Shown piece after piece: positions 37,225-46,292 of a stretch of DNA of 64,000 nt. This DNA is from Dugong dugon (lineage: Eukaryota; Chordata; Mammalia; Sirenia; Dugongidae). Position 1 is the stretch's first letter. Each line of letters begins with the position of its first letter. The DNA lies in NCBI GenBank assembly GCA_030035585.1, contig CM057469.1:116662650-116726649 (forward strand). Direction: 5' to 3'. The position numbers were made by a program, and so were the translations under genes. Under the pieces are notes generated by a model. That model saw only the letters and a list, made by a program, of their open reading frames with translations, was not told where the DNA came from and ran no database searches.

Positions 37225-37698
37225 AATAATTTATTTTATTTTTTGTTGTTATTGAAAATATACTCAGCAGAACATAACTAAGTAAACAATTTCTACAAGT
37301 ACAATTTATTGAGATTGGTTACATTCTTCAAGTTGGACAACCAAGAATCCTGATCAAAAGGAGGAAACTGTGGAACAGAAGCTAAAATTTTCATAGACTC
37401 CATACTATCTCAAGCCATTGAAGCTGGATGAATCCCCAAAACTATTGCCCAGAGATAAGCTTTAAATCTTAAACCGAAAATATCCCCTGAAATCATCTTT
37501 AAACCAAAGAATACTTTAGCTTAATTAGTAAAGAATATCTTTTATAGAAAATAGCACTATCATTTGGGATCCAATTGACAACAGCAACCCAAAAGGTTAG
37601 ATAGGAAGCTTGGGGGCAGTGAGCTTATGTTAATGGAGGAGGAACAATTCAGAAAAGGACGATGAGAATGTTGTACAGCTTGAAAAATGTAATCACTG
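37219..37698 (-). mobile_element. Twin-primed (5'-inverted) L1 tail insertion
   Basis: The left part, to about 37343, is an antisense L1 3' end: TTGTTGTTATTGAAAATATA, then TTCTACAAGTACAATTTATT and ACATTCTTCAAGTTGGACAA. The right part (about 37346-37698) is the same L1 3' UTR in sense orientation, from CTGATCAAAAGGAGG to AGCTTGAAAAATGTAATCAC. Both halves can be matched to the sense copy at 58330-58760. One L1 RNA primed from both ends of the break explains this. The target duplication at 37205-37224 and 37699-37718 brackets it. Confidence 0.85.
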
Positions 37699-37718
37699 CC
37701 AGGCTTACTATTTTTTTT
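37699..37718. repeat. Target-site copy 2 of 3, shared by two L1 insertions
   Basis: CCAGGCTTACTATTTTTTTT. It is the right duplication of the small inverted L1 and also the 3' duplication of the full-length L1. Confidence 0.9.
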
Positions 37719-37725
37719 TTTTTTT

Positions 37726-38213
37726 CAAAGGACATTATTTTTTTTTTTATTTTATTTTATTTTTTTAATATATATTTTATTGTACTTCAGGTGAAAGCTT
37801 ACAGAGCAAATAGTTTCTCATGAAATAGTAGTACACATGTTGTTTTTTGACATTGGTTAAGAACCCCACAACGTATTAAGCCTCTAAATTCTCAACCTTT
37901 TTTTTTGATGAAAATTACAGCTGGCCAAAGATACACCGTTTCAAAAATTTCTACATTCACAGTTCAGTGACATTGACTACGCTCTTCCAACTGTGCTGTT
38001 ATTCTCACTTAAGATGAAGGCTTACAGAAAAAATAGTTTTTCATTTAACAGTTAGTACACATGTTGCCCTATGACAATGGTTAACAATCTCACAGCACAT
38101 CAAGAATATCCTTACTCCACCTTGTGTTCCCTATCACCAGGGGGCTTCCTTGTCCCCTTCTGTCTTCTGGACCTTGTCAGTGGACTATTGTACCTCTTTA
38201 GTCTCATTTGTTT

Positions 38214-38244
<31 letters not shown>

Positions 38245-39273
38245 TTTTTATTTTATTTAAACACCATTTCAAAACTTTTTACTTACACATTTAAGTGATA
38301 TTGACTATGCTCTTCCAATTGTGCTGCCATTCTCGCCCAAGATGAAGGCTTACAGGACAAAACAGCCTCCCATTTAATAGTTACTACAAATGTTGCCCTA
38401 TAGCAGTGGTCAACAATCTCACAATACATCGACAGTGTCCTTATTCAATTTGTGTTCCTTATCATCAGTTTCCTACTCTCCCTCTGCCTTCTGGCCCTTG
38501 TCACCGGACTCCTGTACATCGTTAGTCCCATTTAGTTTTACTGGGGTGTCCATTCCCAGGCTTAACATCGAACCTTGAAGGTAACTTCCCCTCTGAGCTG
38601 AAAGGGTGTCTGGGGGCCACACTCTCGAGGTTTCTCTAGTATTCTTTAGGCCAGTATATCTGGTCTTCTTTTTTTTTTTTTTTTTTTTGGGGAGTTAAAA
38701 TTATGCTCTACATCCTACTCCAGCTCTGCCCAGAACCCTCTGTTGTGATCCTGGTCAGAGGAGTCATTGGTGGTAGCTGGGCACCATCCAGCTGTACTGG
38801 GCTCAGTCCCGTGGAGGCCTTGGTAGCTGTGGACCATTAGTCCTTCGGACTAATCTTTTCCTTGTATCCTGTTCTCTTCGTTCTCCCTTGTTCCCGAAGG
38901 GATGAGATCAGTGGAGTATCTTAGATGGCCGCTCATAGGCTTTTAAGACCCCAGACACTACTCACCAAGGTAGAATGTAGAGCATTATCTTTATAAGTAG
39001 TGTCATGCCAATTGAGCTAGATGTTCCCCGAGATCATGGTCCCCAGAGCCCTCCGTCCAACAACTCAGTCCCTCGGGGGGTTTGGATGTGTCTATAGGGC
39101 CTCCATGACCTTTCCTTGTGCAGGTTGTGTTAGTTTCCCCTGTACTATGTACTATCTCATCTCTCACCCAAGTTACCACTTACCTATTACCTATTTAGTA
39201 TTCCCCCCCCCCTCCCATCCCTGGTAACCAACAAGGATTGTTACATTTTGCATGTGAATTTTTTCATGGGTTT
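37726..39273 (-). other. L1 3' UTR with internal tandem segments
   Basis: It follows the ORF2 stop and ends at an A-rich tail with AATAAAA on the minus strand at 37775-37781. Related blocks around GAAGGCTTACAG and GTACACATGTTG recur at about 37790, 38020 and 38345. The last two belong to a 329-bp repeat (the TTGACTACGCTCTTCCAA region at 37974 against TTGACTATGCTCTTCCAA at 38303). It also holds a T22-like tract at 38670-38690 and a (TTTA)n run at 38208-38245. In human L1 this region contains a purine-rich tract and the polyadenylation signal. Confidence 0.85.
38208..38262. repeat. (TTTA)n microsatellite inside the L1 3' UTR
   Basis: About ten TTTA units followed by TTTTATTTT variants. Confidence 0.9.
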
Positions 39274-42200
39274 TTACAATAGAGGTCTCATACAATATTT
39301 GTCCTTTTGTGATTGCCTTATTTCACTCAGCATGATGTCCTCCAGTTTCATCCATGTTATGAGATGGTTCACCGATTCATTGTTCTTTCTCGTTGCATAG
39401 TACTCCATTGTGTGTATGTACCATAGTTTGTGTATCCATTCGTCTGTTGATGGACATCGAGGTTGTTTCCATCGTTTTGCTATTGTGAATAATGCTGCCA
39501 TGAACATAGGTGTGCATATGTCTATTCGAGTGATGACTCTTATTTCTCTAGGATATATTCCTAGGAGTGGGATTGCTGGATCGAATGGTACGTCTATTTC
39601 TAGCTTTCTGAGGAAACGCCATATCATTTTCCAAAATGGCTGTATCATTTTGCATTCCCACCAGCAGTGTATAAGAGTTCCCGTCTCCCCGCAGCCCCTC
39701 CAACATTTGTTATTTCCAGTGGTTTTGATTCGTGCCAGTAATGCCGGGGTGAGATGGTATCTCATTGTGGTTTTAATTTGCATTTCTCTAATGGCTAGTG
39801 ATCGCGAGCATTTCCTCATGTGTCTGTTGGCCATTTGAATGTCTTCCTTGGTGAAGTGTCTGTTCATTTCCTTTGCCCATTTTTTGATAGGATTGGTTGT
39901 CTTTTTGTTGTAGAGGTGTTGGATTTTCTTGTAGATTATGGAGATTAGACCTTTGTCTGACTTGTACTGTCCAAAAATTTTTTCCCAGTCTGTAGGTTCT
40001 CTTTTAACTCTTTTGGTGAAATCTTTTGAAGAGCATAGATGTTTGATTTTTAGAAGATCCCAATTACCTAGTTTATCTGTTGGGTTTTTTGTGTTGATGT
40101 TTATGGTTTGTATCCTGTTAATGCTTTGTATTAAGGTCTGAAGTGTTGGTCCTATTTTTTCTTCTATGAATTTTATAGTTTGAGGCTTTATATTCAGGTC
40201 TTTGATCCATTTTGAAGTAGTTTTTGTATATGGTGTGAGGTATGGGTCCTGTTTCATTTTTCTACAAATGGATATCCAGTTTTGCCAGCACCATTTGTTA
40301 AAAAGACTGTCTTTTCCCCATTTGATGTATTTTGGGCCCTTGTCAAAAATCAGGTGACCGTAGGTGGATGGATTTACATCTGAGTTCTCAATTCTGTTCC
40401 ATTGGTCAATGTCTCTGTTGTTGTACCAGTACCAGGCTGTTTTGAGTACTGTAGCTGTATAGTAGGTTCTCAAGTCAGGTAGTGTGAGTCCTCCAACTTT
40501 ATTCTTCTTCTTCAGTAGTGCTTTACTTATTCGGGGTTTCTTCCCTTTCCATATAAAGTTAATAATTAGTTTTTCCATCTCTTTGAAGAATGTTGTTGGT
40601 ATTTGTATCGGAATTGCATCGTATTTGTAAATTGCTTTAGGTAGAATTGCCATTTTCACAATGTTGAGTCTGCCTATCCATGAGCATGGTATGTTTTTCC
40701 ATTTATGTAGATCCCTTTGGGTTTCATGCAGCAGTGTTTTGTAGTTTTCTTTGTATAGGTCTTTTATATTCCTGGTCAGATTTATTCCTAAGTATTTTAT
40801 CTTTTTAGGGGCTATTGAAAATGGTATTGATTTCCTGATCTCCTTTTCATCGTTCTCTTTACTGGTGTATAGGAATCCAACTGATTTTTGAATGTTTATC
40901 TTGTATCCTGCTACTCTGCTGAATCTTTCTATTACTTCCAGTAAATTTCTCGTGGAGTCTTTAGGGTTTTCTATGTATAGTATCATATCATCTGCAAACA
41001 GGGAGAGTTTAACTTCTTCATTACCAATTTGGATGCCCTTTATTTCTTTCTCTTGCCTTACTGCTCTAGCTAGAACTTCCAGCACAATGTTAAATAGGAG
41101 TGGTGATAAAGGGCATCCTTGTCTTGTTCCTGTTTTCAGGGGGAATGTTTTCAGCCTTTCTCCATTAAGAATGATGTTGGCTGTTGGTTTTGCATAGATG
41201 CCCTTTATTATGTTGAGAAATTTCCCTTCTATACCTATTTTATTGAGAGCTTTTATCAGGAATGTGTGTTGGACTTTCTCAAATGCCTTTTCTGCATCAA
41301 TTGAGATAATCATGTGATTTTTTTCTTTCCTTTTATTTATGTGGTGGATTACGTTGATGGATTTTCTAATGTTAAACCATCCTTGCATACCTGGTATGAA
41401 TCCTACTTGGTCGTGGTGTATTATTTTTTTGATATGATACTGAATTCTATTGGCTAGAATTTTGTTCAGAATTTTTGCATCTATATTCATGAGAGATATT
41501 GGTCTGTAATTTTCTTTTTTTGTGATGTCTTTGCCTGGTTTTGGTATCAGCGTTATGCGGGCTTCATAGAATGAATTTGGAAGTGTTGCTTCCTCTTCTA
41601 TGCTCTGAAATAACTTGAGTAGAACTGGTACGAGCTCTTCTGTAAATGTTTTGTAGAATTCTCCAGTGAAGCCATCTGGGCCAGGGCTTTTTTTGGTTGG
41701 GAGTTTTTTTATTACCTTTTCAATCTCTTCTCTTGTTATGGGTCTGTTCAGATTTTCAATATCACTTTGTTGTAGTTTGGGTAGGCCGTATGTTTCTAGA
41801 AATTTATCCATTTCCTCTAGGTTTTCAAATTTGTTGGAATATAGTTTTTCATAATATTCTGTTATAATCCTTTTTATTTCAGTTGGGTCTGTTGTAATGT
41901 CCCCCATTTCGTTTCTTATTTGGGTTATTTGTGCCCTCTGCTGTTTTTCTTTTGTCAGTCTGGCCAGTGGTTTGTCGATTTTGTTGATTCTTTCAAAGAA
42001 CCAACTTTTGGTTTTGTTGATTCTTTCTATTGTTTTTCTGTTCTCTATTTCATTGATTTCTGCTCTGATCTTTACTATTTCCTTTCTTCCGGTGGTTGTA
42101 GGCTTTTTTTGTTGTTCTCTTTCTATTTGTTTGAGTTCTGTAGTTAATGTTTTGATTTTGTCCCTTTCTTCTTTTTTGATATGTGCATCTATTGCTATAA

Positions 42201-43094
42201 ATTGTCCTCTGAGGACTGCCTTTGCTGTGTCCCAAAGGTTTTGGTATGATGTGTTTTCATTTCATTTGATTCTAGGAATTTTTTAATTCCATCTCTGATT
42301 TCTTCTATTACCCATTGATGTGTAAGCAGATTATTATTCAGTTTCCATGTGTTTGATTTTTTTTCCTTGCTCTTTCTAGTGTTAATTTCTACCTTGATGG
42401 CATTGTGGTCAGAGAAGATACTGTGAATTATCTCAGCATTTTGGATCTTGTTGAGGATTGCTCTGTGGCCTAAGATGTGGTCTATTCTGGAGAACGTTCC
42501 ATGTGCATTGGAAAAGAATGTGTACTTTGCAGCGGTTGGATGGAGTGTTCTATATATGTCTATGAGGTCCAGTTGGCTGATTGTGTCCTTTAGGTCTTCT
42601 GTATCTTTGCTAAGTTTCTTTTTAGTTGTTCTGTCCTTTAGTGAGAGTGGTGTGTTGAAGTCTCCTACTATTATTGTGGAACTGTCAATTTCTCTTTTCA
42701 GTGCTGTTAGAGTTTTTTTTATGTATTTTGGAGCCCTGTCATTGGGTGCATAGATATTTATTATGGTTATGTCTTCATGATGGATCATCCCCTTAATCAT
42801 TATATAGTGTCCTTCTTTGTCTTTTATGGTAGATTTTGTTTTAAAGTCTATTTTATCTGAGATTAGAATTGCCACTCCTGCTCTTTTTTGATAGTTGTTA
42901 GCTTGATATATTTTTTTCCAACCTTTGATTTTTAATAAATTCACATCTTTGTTTCTAAGATGTGTCTCTTGTAGACAGCAAATAGATGGATCCTGTTTTC
43001 TTATCCATTCTGCCACTCTCCGTCGCTTTATGGGTGCATTGAGTCCATTTACGTTCAGTGTAATTATTGATAGATGTGAGTTTGTTGCTGTCAT
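39274..43094 (-). pseudogene. ORF2: L1 ORF2 (endonuclease-reverse transcriptase), one 1-nt frameshift
   Basis: ORF2p nicks target DNA and reverse-transcribes L1 RNA there. The start is ATG at 43094 (MTATNSHLS). The endonuclease keeps all residues known to be catalytic in human ORF2p at the same numbers: N14, E43, Y115, D145, N147, D205 and H230. After residue 278, near 42260-42262, one T (plus strand) is missing from a short run and the frame is lost. The next frame is open without a stop from there to the terminator at 39274. Counting across the gap as one nucleotide, motif A SIDAEKAF puts its aspartate at 600 and FADD falls at 702-703, again the human numbers. The C-terminal zinc-knuckle-like CWRGCG...HCWWEC is present. 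Expected length is 1273 aa, against 1275 in human. AFEK replaces the usual AFDK after motif A. A base-calling or assembly error is possible. Confidence 0.93.
42260..42262 (-). other. Single-nucleotide deletion that breaks L1 ORF2
   Basis: The minus strand reads LESNE and then changes frame. The neighbouring protein in the other frame continues [10 protein letters not shown], as L1 ORF2 should. The local sequence is a repeated ATGAAA-type string, so slippage by one A (T on the plus strand) is the simplest cause. Confidence 0.8.
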
Positions 43095-43525
43095 TTTGTA
43101 GTGCTTTTTTTTGTGATGCTGAAGTTTTCTTTGTTCTTCTTACTCTCTTGTGCTGAGTTCCTTTTGTTTGTGGATTTTGTGTTCATTTCTTTTGTTTTTG
43201 TAGGTTTTGTTTTTGTTGAGACTTTATGTTTTTCGTCTTTATTTTTATGAGTTGGTTTGTTAACTTTTTTTGTGGTTACCATGAATTTTACCCTTATCTT
43301 TATAATTTTGAAGCAGTCTACCGTTACTTGGTATCGCCTTGCCTTCTTCTCCTTTAGAAGGTTCTATACCTATGCCGTTTGTTCCCTCTTTCATTGTTTT
43401 GATGTTGTTGTCATCCTTTGATTGATTTCTCTGATTCCCTGTTGTATGTCTTTTGTTTTTGGAAAGTCGTCTGTAGTTCAGTTCCTAGAATGGTATCTGG
43501 TTCATGTTAACCTGCGTCCTAGGTC
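43095..43525 (-). other. L1 inter-ORF region, 431 nt, with a lysine-rich open frame
   Basis: Human L1 has 63 nt here. On the minus strand one frame is open from 43363 to 43091 (about 90 codons, with an ATG at 43282 giving 63 aa). It is very rich in Lys, Thr and Asn and contains VTTKKVNKPTHKN. Its TGA overlaps the ORF2 start as ATGA, though any ORF2 beginning Met-Thr with ACN would create that overlap. The related L1 at the window end has a similar region (63290-63736) with the matching frame open. It could be a spacer, part of a translation-reinitiation arrangement, or a third small protein. Confidence 0.6.
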
Positions 43526-44575
43526 CTAGGTCCTGCCTGAGGGCTTAAGCTGTTTGTCCTCAGATCGAAGAACTCCCTTTAATAATTCTTGTAAGTTTGG
43601 TTTGACTTTTGCATATTCCTTTAGTTTCTGTTTATCTGGAAATGACCTAATTTCACCATCAAATCTGAATGAGAGTTTTGCAGGATATATTATTCTTGGC
43701 TGACAATTTTTTTCTTTCAAGATTTTATATATGTCATCCCATTGCCTTCTTGCCTGCATGGTTTCTGCTGAATAATCTGAGCTTAGTCTTATTGTTTCTC
43801 CTCTGTATGTGACTTCTTGTTTTTCACGAGCTGCTCTCAGGATTCTTTGTTTGTCTTTAGTTTTAGCGAGTGTGAATATGATATGTCTTGGTGATTTTCT
43901 TTTGGGGTCTATTCTATATGGGGTTCGTTGAGCTTCTTGGATGACCAGCTTTTCATCTTTCATGATATTGGGAAAGTTTTCTGTCAGCAGTTCCTCAATG
44001 ATCCTCTCTGTGTTTTCTGTTTTCTTCCCCTGTTCTGGTATGCCAATCACTCGTAAGTTTTTGCTTTTAATTGTGTCCCACATAACTCTCAGTGTCTCTT
44101 CATTTTTCTTTGTTCTTTTTTCTGAGTTTTCCTGAAACAGAGTTGTATCCAAGTGTTTGTCTTCAGTTCCACTGATCCTGTCTTCCATGGTTTCAAATCT
44201 ACTTCTCAGCCCTTCTATGACACCGTCCATTTCTGAAATCTTGTTGTTTATCTTTTGGATTTCTAATTGTTGTTTTTGTATAATTTCGAGTTGTGAATTT
44301 ATTTTGGCATTTTGTTCTTGGATCATCTTCCTGAATTCTTCCAATTTTTTGTCTGTATTTTCCATAAATTTGTCTATTTTTTCCTCATGTTTGTCAGCTT
44401 TTTGCCTCAGTTCTTGGAAAATTCCGAGTATTAGTGATTTGAGTTCCGTATCAGGTACTTCTAGTGCATTTTCTTCCACAGGAGAGTTATCTGGTGTTTT
44501 AATTTGGACGCCTATTGGAGCCATCTTGTCTTGTTTTTGTAAATGTTTTGATATTGTTTGCTGTTTTCGGGGCAT
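43526..44575 (-). CDS. ORF1: L1 ORF1 protein, intact, 349 aa
   Basis: ORF1p is the RNA-binding trimeric chaperone that packages L1 RNA into cytoplasmic particles. The frame is intact from MPRKQQT at 44575 to the stop at 43526, against 338 aa in human. Residues ~50-155 are a long charged heptad region (KHEEKIDKF, QLEIQKINNKISEM), the trimerising coiled coil. The RRM follows with NLRVIGIPEQGKK at about 173. The C-terminal domain has SPRHIIFTLAKTKDKQRIL, YRGETIRLSSDYSAETMQAR and QPRIIYPAKLSF. All known parts are present, and this is the only complete retrotransposon protein in the window. The N-terminus is longer and less familiar than in human. Confidence 0.95.
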   Translation of the reverse strand: MPRKQQTISKHLQKQDKMAPIGVQIKTPDNSPVEENALEVPDTELKSLILGIFQELRQKADKHEEKIDKFMENTDKKLEEFRKMIQEQNAKINSQLEIIQKQQLEIQKINNKISEMDGVIEGLRSRFETMEDRISGTEDKHLDTTLFQENSEKRTKKNEETLRVMWDTIKSKNLRVIGIPEQGKKTENTERIIEELLTENFPNIMKDEKLVIQEAQRTPYRIDPKRKSPRHIIFTLAKTKDKQRILRAAREKQEVTYRGETIRLSSDYSAETMQARRQWDDIYKILKEKNCQPRIIYPAKLSFRFDGEIRSFPDKQKLKEYAKVKPNLQELLKGVLRSEDKQLKPSGRT

Positions 44576-45280
44576 TCAGTAGATATTTCTCTCGTTTATT
44601 GATTGTAGATTTTTTTTTTTTTTTTTCATTCTTGTGGTACAGCTGGGCAGATCTAGTTGAGGAGGAGCCACTGGGATGGGTTGCTTGTGGCACTCACCGC
44701 AGCCACCAGGACGGTCGGTAGTCAGTGCTGGGCAGGTTCCAATAGGGCGTGCCTGCACCGCTTGGTGATGTGATGTCTAGTGCACGGTGCAGGTAGGTAG
44801 GGTGCAGCGGGAAGATGGTTATGTGTGAAGCTAAGCTGGATATGGGAGAGAGGAGAGAGGAGGAGGAGCAAAAAGCGTACAAACATAAAAGAATGCTAGG
44901 GGAGTTTGTCGTTGGAATGTACAGATGAGAGACTATGGGATGGAGGAAACCAGAAGGGGGAAGAGAAAGAAAAGGAAAGAATGACCAAATGAAAATCAGA
45001 AAAGTTAAAAAACTGCAAAGTTCCCAGGGATCGCACCGATGCAGCTATGAGGTCTGGGGGAGTCGGTTTCAATTTTCACAGCTCAGCCTGGCCAGAAGGT
45101 ACAGAGGCATACATCGCCTGGTATTCAGGGATCAGAAAGAGAAGGAAGAGATAGAGGGACAAGAAATTAAGAAATGAAGAAAGACAAAAGAGAAAAAGAG
45201 GTAAAATATGACAAAACTAATCAAAAAAGGAAGAAAAATAAAATTGAGAAAAAAAAAAAAAAAAAAGGGCAACACCAGCA

Positions 45281-45915
45281 GTCAGTGCCTACAAATGGGA
45301 CCCAGAGAGCCCCCACTCAGGGGCGCGAATTCCAAGAAGCCGATAGTCTCGGGGTTAAGTGACCGTGGCCACGGGAAGCAGAGGGGCCAACGAACAAAGG
45401 CCCCAGGATCCCACCTGCGCGGGAGCCCAGACCTGGAAACAGCCACACGCCCGAACGCAGCCCTACAGCCCCGCAGGAGAGAGCAGAGACGGCCCTCGGA
45501 ACCAGGCACCCAGGCAAAAGGAGGGGGAGGCGGCAGAAAAAGGTCCGCTAGGTGCCAGCAAACGGCTCCCAGAAAGCCCCCAGCCCGGGCGCGCGGAACC
45601 CAAGCACCGACGCCCCCCCGCCCAGGGACCCCGGCCACGGAAAGCAGAGGGGTGAACGAACAATGGCCCCGGGATCCCACCCACGCGGGAGCCCAGACCC
45701 AGAAACAGCCACACGCCCGCACGCAGCTCCACAGCCCCGCAGGAGAGAGCAGAGACAGCACCCGGACCCAGGCACCCAGGCAAAAGGAGGGGGAGGCGGC
45801 AGAAAAAGGTCCGCTAGGTGCCAGCAAACGGCTCCCAGAAAGCCGCCAGCCCAGGCGCGCGGAATCCAAGCACCAGCACCCCCCAGCCCAGAGACCCTGG
45901 CCACGGAAAGCAGGG
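45281..45915 (-). repeat. Tandem 266-bp monomers in the L1 5' UTR
   Basis: Three anchors show an exact 266-bp period. GGCCACGG occurs at 45367, 45633 and 45899. GGTGCCAGCAAACGG occurs at 45551 and 45817. CAGGCAAAAGGAGGGGGAGG occurs at 45511 and 45777. There are two full units and about 100 bp of a third, the unit nearest ORF1 being the most diverged. The units are CpG-rich. The closest parallel known to me is the monomer array of mouse L1 promoters, which has an unrelated sequence. Confidence 0.9.
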
Positions 45916-46261
45916 GATCCCCAGCTGAGGCGGAGAGGGGTGGGTGGTGGGAGAGCGCGCACCGCAGTTTACCGGTCGTTCTGTCTCCGACCAGATGCTC
46001 TGCAAAGCTGCTCTCCCGTTTGCTGGTCTCCGATAGGAATCCAAGATGGTGGATCCGCGCTGCGTTAGCTGGTAAGGAATGTCTGCCTTAGTCTCTCCTC
46101 GCTCTCCGTTCTCTTTTAGTATTCTCACTCCGTTTGGTGTTTGGCTGAGTTCTTTATCTCTTCATTTGGTGTTCTAGGGTTTCAGGATTGTTGATTCTCT
46201 GTTAGGCTTAGTTTTTCGGATCTTTGCTGTGGAGGGACGGCGTGGTGTTTCTGCCTAGAGC

Positions 46262-46270
46262 GCCATCTTG
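46262..46270 (-). promoter_or_regulatory. YY1-type motif at the L1 start
   Basis: CAAGATGGC on the minus strand lies within the first ~15 bases of the element, the same place as the YY1 site that fixes the start of human L1 transcripts. The second L1 has GAAGATGGA at 60976-60984, also at its start. Confidence 0.75.
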
Positions 46271-46275
46271 CCCCT

Positions 46276-46292
46276 CAGGCTTACTATTTTTT
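46276..46292. repeat. Target-site copy 3 of 3 (5' side of the full-length L1)
   Basis: CAGGCTTACTATTTTTT, identical to positions 37700-37716. Confidence 0.9.

Larger units (their letters stand above)
37711..46275 (-). mobile_element. Full-length LINE-1, 8.55 kb, nearly intact
   Basis: On the minus strand the order is: 5' UTR (46275-44576), ORF1 (44575-43526), inter-ORF region (43525-43095), ORF2 (43094-39274), 3' UTR (39273 to about 37726), poly(A) (37725-37711). Flanking target copies are CAGGCTTACTATTTTTT at 46276-46292 and 37700-37716. It is well above the ~6 kb of human L1, mainly because of the long 5' UTR, inter-ORF region and 3' UTR. ORF1 is intact and ORF2 carries one frameshift. The low damage and clean target duplication indicate a recent insertion. 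Confidence 0.95.
44576..46275 (-). promoter_or_regulatory. L1 5' UTR and internal promoter, GC-rich
   Basis: It is 1.7 kb, against about 0.9 kb in human. From the element's 5' end it has GGGGCAAGATGGCGCTC with a YY1-type site, then a CpG-rich part with about 2.4 tandem 266-bp units (45915-45281), an A/T tract (45249-45266), a purine-rich segment (44940-45245) and a T/A tract near 44609-44626 just before ORF1. A YY1 site at the very start and a CpG-rich body are what direct initiation at position +1 in other L1s. Promoter activity is inferred. Confidence 0.8.

Noticed and set aside
41897-42286. 129-codon hydrophobic plus-strand frame looking like a membrane protein
   Set aside because: It is antisense to L1 ORF2; antisense of Lys/Asn/Ile-rich coding sequence gives Phe/Leu/Ser-rich artefacts.
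43091-43094. ATGA overlap of the small inter-ORF frame with ORF2 taken as proof of coupled translation
   Set aside because: Any ORF2 starting ATG ACN gives this overlap, so it is not evidence by itself; only the length and conservation of the frame are of interest.
44157-44582. 141-codon plus-strand frame rich in Ser, Phe and Cys
   Set aside because: It is antisense to the coiled coil of L1 ORF1.
45208-46091. Long plus-strand open frames (286 and 179 codons) and minus frames (226, 118, 106 codons) in the L1 5' UTR
   Set aside because: They read through CpG-rich tandem monomers that lack stops in several frames; the 266-bp period is not a multiple of three, so each frame reappears in shifted form. 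There is no domain or start context, and the element's own genes lie elsewhere.
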